From Zizania palustris (Eukaryota > Streptophyta > Magnoliopsida > Poales > Poaceae), in contig JAAALK010000288.1 in the NCBI GenBank assembly GCA_019279435.1, forward strand, positions 52,085,742 through 52,149,741: DNA of 64,000 nucleotides. The letters run 5' to 3'. Below the pieces are notes generated by a model, which was given only the letters and a program-made list of their open reading frames with translations, did no database searches and was not told the origin of the DNA. A program made the position numbers and the translations under genes. Below are positions 62,617 through 64,000 of the stretch, piece by piece (within the stretch, counting starts at the first letter, position 1; each line of letters opens with the position of its first letter).

Positions 62617-64000
62617 AACACATTAGTTGTGTTCCTAGGATTTAAATTGAAATATATCAAATTTGAACTGCAAGTACCTCAAACTATGTACCAAAATTTA
62701 CACAAAAATTATATTCATGCTTTTGTGCCCATTTTTTGTTCCCATCCACTAAATTCATAGTTTTCTGAAAAACTATGTTTTGAAACTCGATCGGTAATGT
62801 AGAGGTTAAGGGTTCTTAATTTCTAAGAAAATCAAATAAAGTCTAAAAAATACAAGATTTGTCATGGTACTATTATATTATACATACATTATATGATAAA
62901 AATTTGAAAATGTTTCAACAAAGTTGTGACATAAGATGTTAAGAAACTCGACCTTCTCATGAGAGGAATTAGAGTTTTCAAAAGGAATATGTTCGGGTGG
63001 AAAACAAATTTATGGTTAAACATTCATTTCAACTTTAATTTTTTTATAATCAAAGTACAACATATCTCATTCCATATAAAATGTTTGTAATTTTCTAGAT
63101 CCATTTGCTATTTTGAACACATTAGTTGTGTTCCTAGGATTTAAATTGAAATATGTCAAATTTGAACTGCAAGTACCTCAAACTATGCGCCAAACTTTAC
63201 AAAAAAATCATATTCATGCTTTTGTGCCCATTTTTTTGTTCCCATCCACTAAATTCATAGTTTTCCGAAAAACTATGTTTTGAAACTCGATCGGTAATGC
63301 GGAGGTTAAGGGTTCTAAAATTCTAAGAAAATCAAATAAAGTATGAAAAATACGAGATTTGTCATGATGCTATTATATTATACGTAAATTCTTTAATAAA
63401 AATTTGAAAATGTTTCAACAAAGTTGTGACATGGGATGTTAAGAAACTCAACCTTCTCATGAGATGAATTAGAATTTTCAAAAGGAATAGGTTCGGGTGG
63501 AAAGCAAATTTATGGTTAAACATTCATTTCAACTTTAATTTTTTTTATAAACAGAGTACAACATATCTCATTCCATATAAAATGTTTGTAATTTTCTAGA
63601 TCCATTTGCTATTTTGAACACATTAGTTGTGTTCCTAGGATTTAAATTGAAATATGTCAAATTTGAACTGCAAGTACCTCAAACTATGCGCCAAAATTTA
63701 CACAAAAATCATATTCATGCTTTTGTGCCCATTTTTTTGTTCCCATCCACTAAATTCATAGTTTTCCGAAAAACTATGTTTTGAAACTCGATCGGTAATG
63801 CGGAGGTTAAGGGTTCTTAAATTCTAAGAAAATCAAATAAAGTATGAAAAATACGATATTTGTCATGGTGCTATTATATTATACGTACATTCTATGATAA
63901 AAATTTGAAAATGTTTCAAAAAAGTTGTGACATAGGATGTTAAGAAACTCAACCTTCTCATGAGAGGAATTAGAGTTTTCAAAAGGAATAGGTTCGGGTG
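62617..64000. repeat. ~500-bp tandem repeat, almost three copies, runs off the edge
   Basis: The word CATTAGTTGTGTTCCTAGGA starts at 62621, 63120 and 63621, giving periods of 499 and 501 bp. Units are about 35% GC and close to each other (a few percent different by eye, copies two and three closest). The array continues beyond the window. It could be the start of a satellite or a subterminal array of CACTA E. No coding potential. Confidence 0.85.

Larger units (their letters stand above)
3649..64000 (+). mobile_element. CACTA transposon E (host of D, A and C), runs off the right edge
   Basis: The canonical terminus CACTACTAGAAAA begins at 3649. The three bases before it (TCA) would be the target duplication. 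Element-own sequence is 3649-5791, 17478-17486, 49936-50482 and from 61914 onward; the rest is nested retrotransposons D, A (with H and B inside) and C. Own sequence includes a subterminal repeat field, a broken TNP2 N-terminal fragment and exons of a second gene. The catalytic transposase exons are absent between 5270 and 5600, so this copy is internally deleted and non-autonomous. The right terminus is not in the window, so the assignment of 62032-64000 to E is an inference. Confidence 0.65.

Overview
The window is plant nuclear DNA made almost entirely of nested transposable elements. I found no ordinary host gene, rRNA gene, CRISPR array or bacterial feature. The element types (CACTA transposons, Maximus/SIRE-type Ty1/copia, Tat-lineage Ty3/gypsy with antisense genes) and the GC-rich codon use of one element suggest a grass with a large genome. 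The species cannot be read from the sequence.

Layout. The base layer is two CACTA (En/Spm) transposons. F runs from the left edge to 3022 and is already interrupted by the 3' end of a Tat element G (1-875). E starts at 3649 and runs past the right edge. E has been hit by three retrotransposons: copia element D (5792-17472, minus, TSD CCTCC), Tat element A (17487-49930, plus, TSD GAAAG/AAAAG) only 9 bp further on, and Tat element C (50483-61913, minus, TSD CTCTC) in an intron. A was hit twice: by copia element H (22502-33460, minus, TSD ATATT) between its protease and reverse transcriptase, and by Tat element B (38260-49636, minus, TSD GTGAT) in its 3' LTR. Removing D and A restores one uninterrupted reading frame in the E gene, which independently supports this order. 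The right end holds a ~500-bp tandem repeat.

How the genes work together. Each retroelement carries gag, protease, reverse transcriptase, RNase H and integrase for copy-and-paste movement. D, H, A and C are decayed. B is nearly intact: its 495-bp LTRs differ at 4 positions and gag-pol is broken by one UAG. The CACTA elements keep accessory (Transposase_24-like) exons but no catalytic transposase in view.

Most notable signal. B and C each carry, between the 3' LTR and pol and on the opposite strand to gag-pol, a large gene of the 'putative gypsy type transposon' family (PF04195-like). Comparing the two shows five exons and four introns at matching positions and phases, an upstream TATA-like box about 120 bp before the ATG, a coiled coil and a conserved C-terminal motif. 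In both elements the antisense gene and pol converge on a tandem-repeat block. An antisense gene would keep its introns through retrotransposition, because the genomic RNA carries them in the unspliceable orientation.
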